Positions 5,707 to 5,835 of a stretch of 5,835 bases of DNA are shown here, in pieces. This stretch comes from an uncultured Senegalimassilia sp. (GTDB lineage Bacteria; Actinomycetota; Coriobacteriia; Coriobacteriales; Eggerthellaceae): NCBI RefSeq assembly GCF_934632265.1, contig NZ_CAKTYH010000116.1:1-5835 (forward strand), read 5' to 3'. The translations under genes were made by a program, and so were the position numbers. Under the pieces are notes generated by a model. The model had not been told where the DNA came from, ran no database searches, and worked only from the letters and a program-made list of their open reading frames with translations. Position 1 is the first letter of the stretch; every line of letters starts with the position of its first letter.

Positions 5707-5835
5707 ATGGCGCATTTGGCACATTACCGCGAGGCGCATCCGTTGCCGTTCGTGATCACGCACTGGATCAACCTCGTCGCCATGGTTCTGCTGATTTTCA
5801 CCGGCTTCTACATCCATTACCCCTTCTTCTGGGGT
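5707..5835 (+). CDS. hyaC: Ni/Fe-hydrogenase b-type cytochrome subunit (3' partial)
   Basis: First 43 codons of the membrane subunit that takes electrons from HyaA and reduces quinone. The ATG at 5707 is one base after the hyaB stop codon, with a G-rich Shine-Dalgarno sequence (GGGGGG, 5692-5697) inside the end of hyaB. The visible part shows a short polar N-terminus rich in His and then the first transmembrane helix, with ITHWINL (His19, a likely heme b ligand) and LIFTGFYIHYPFF, typical of the cytochrome b561 / HyaC family. The frame stays open to the window end. The identification rests on this segment plus the gene order small subunit, large subunit, cytochrome b. Confidence 0.88.
   Translation, partial: MAHLAHYREAHPLPFVITHWINLVAMVLLIFTGFYIHYPFFWG

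Noticed and set aside
3060..5708. An 882-codon open frame on the - strand, opposite hyaA and hyaB
   Set aside because: It is the antisense shadow of two certain hydrogenase genes. The G/C-biased third positions of the real genes suppress stop codons on the opposite strand; the translation is Val/Gly/Leu/His-rich low-complexity sequence with no recognisable domain.
1..5835. CRISPR arrays, tRNA or rRNA genes, insertion sequences, phage genes
   Set aside because: No regularly spaced repeats, tRNA-like cloverleaf, rRNA sequence, transposase or integrase was seen on either strand.

Overview
The window holds six protein genes from a high-GC bacterium, most plausibly an anaerobic gut actinobacterium of the Coriobacteriia (Eggerthella, Gordonibacter, Adlercreutzia or Slackia type). 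That placement is an inference from three things: the strong G/C third-position preference, the iron-sulfur-free MutY-like glycosylase, and a respiratory uptake [NiFe] hydrogenase whose proximal cluster is of the standard oxygen-sensitive type. No sequence search was possible.

Left part (1-1569). The window opens inside a HhH-GPD DNA glycosylase gene (1-693, + strand, 5' end missing). It is followed by a 65-nt near-perfect palindrome (715-779), then by mntP, a manganese efflux pump (812-1390, +), which ends at a strong intrinsic terminator (1395-1431). Positions 1429-1569 carry no gene.

Middle part (1570-2774). pheA, a monofunctional prephenate dehydratase with a C-terminal ACT domain, lies on the - strand (1570-2424) and faces mntP tail to tail. 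Between pheA and the divergent hydrogenase operon is about 350 bp without a gene. Its pheA-proximal half is AT-rich, with candidate divergent promoters that share one TATA-like stretch and two TGATAAC repeats 30 bp apart. Its hydrogenase-proximal half (about 2516-2774) is GC-rich and can fold into a chain of hairpins. The last of these would hide the ribosome binding site of the hydrogenase small subunit.

Right part (2775-5835). This is a tightly packed hydrogenase operon. hyaA is the small subunit, with a Tat signal, Fe-S cluster ligands and a C-terminal membrane anchor. hyaB is the large subunit, with the NiFe active-site cysteines and a C-terminal maturation peptide. hyaC is the b-type cytochrome subunit, cut off by the window end. 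Together they should form a membrane-bound, outward-facing uptake hydrogenase: H2 is oxidised at HyaB, electrons pass along the three HyaA clusters to the HyaC hemes and then to the quinone pool. The co-folded HyaA-HyaB dimer would be exported by the Tat pathway on the HyaA signal.

Most notable points: (1) the long structured leader with a possible translation-control hairpin before hyaA; (2) a fourth cysteine at the medial cluster of HyaA, predicting [4Fe-4S] instead of the usual [3Fe-4S]; (3) the palindromic element upstream of mntP; (4) a TSF in place of the catalytic-motif TRF in PheA; (5) a glutamate in place of the catalytic aspartate in the glycosylase. I found no evidence for a wholly new multi-gene system.
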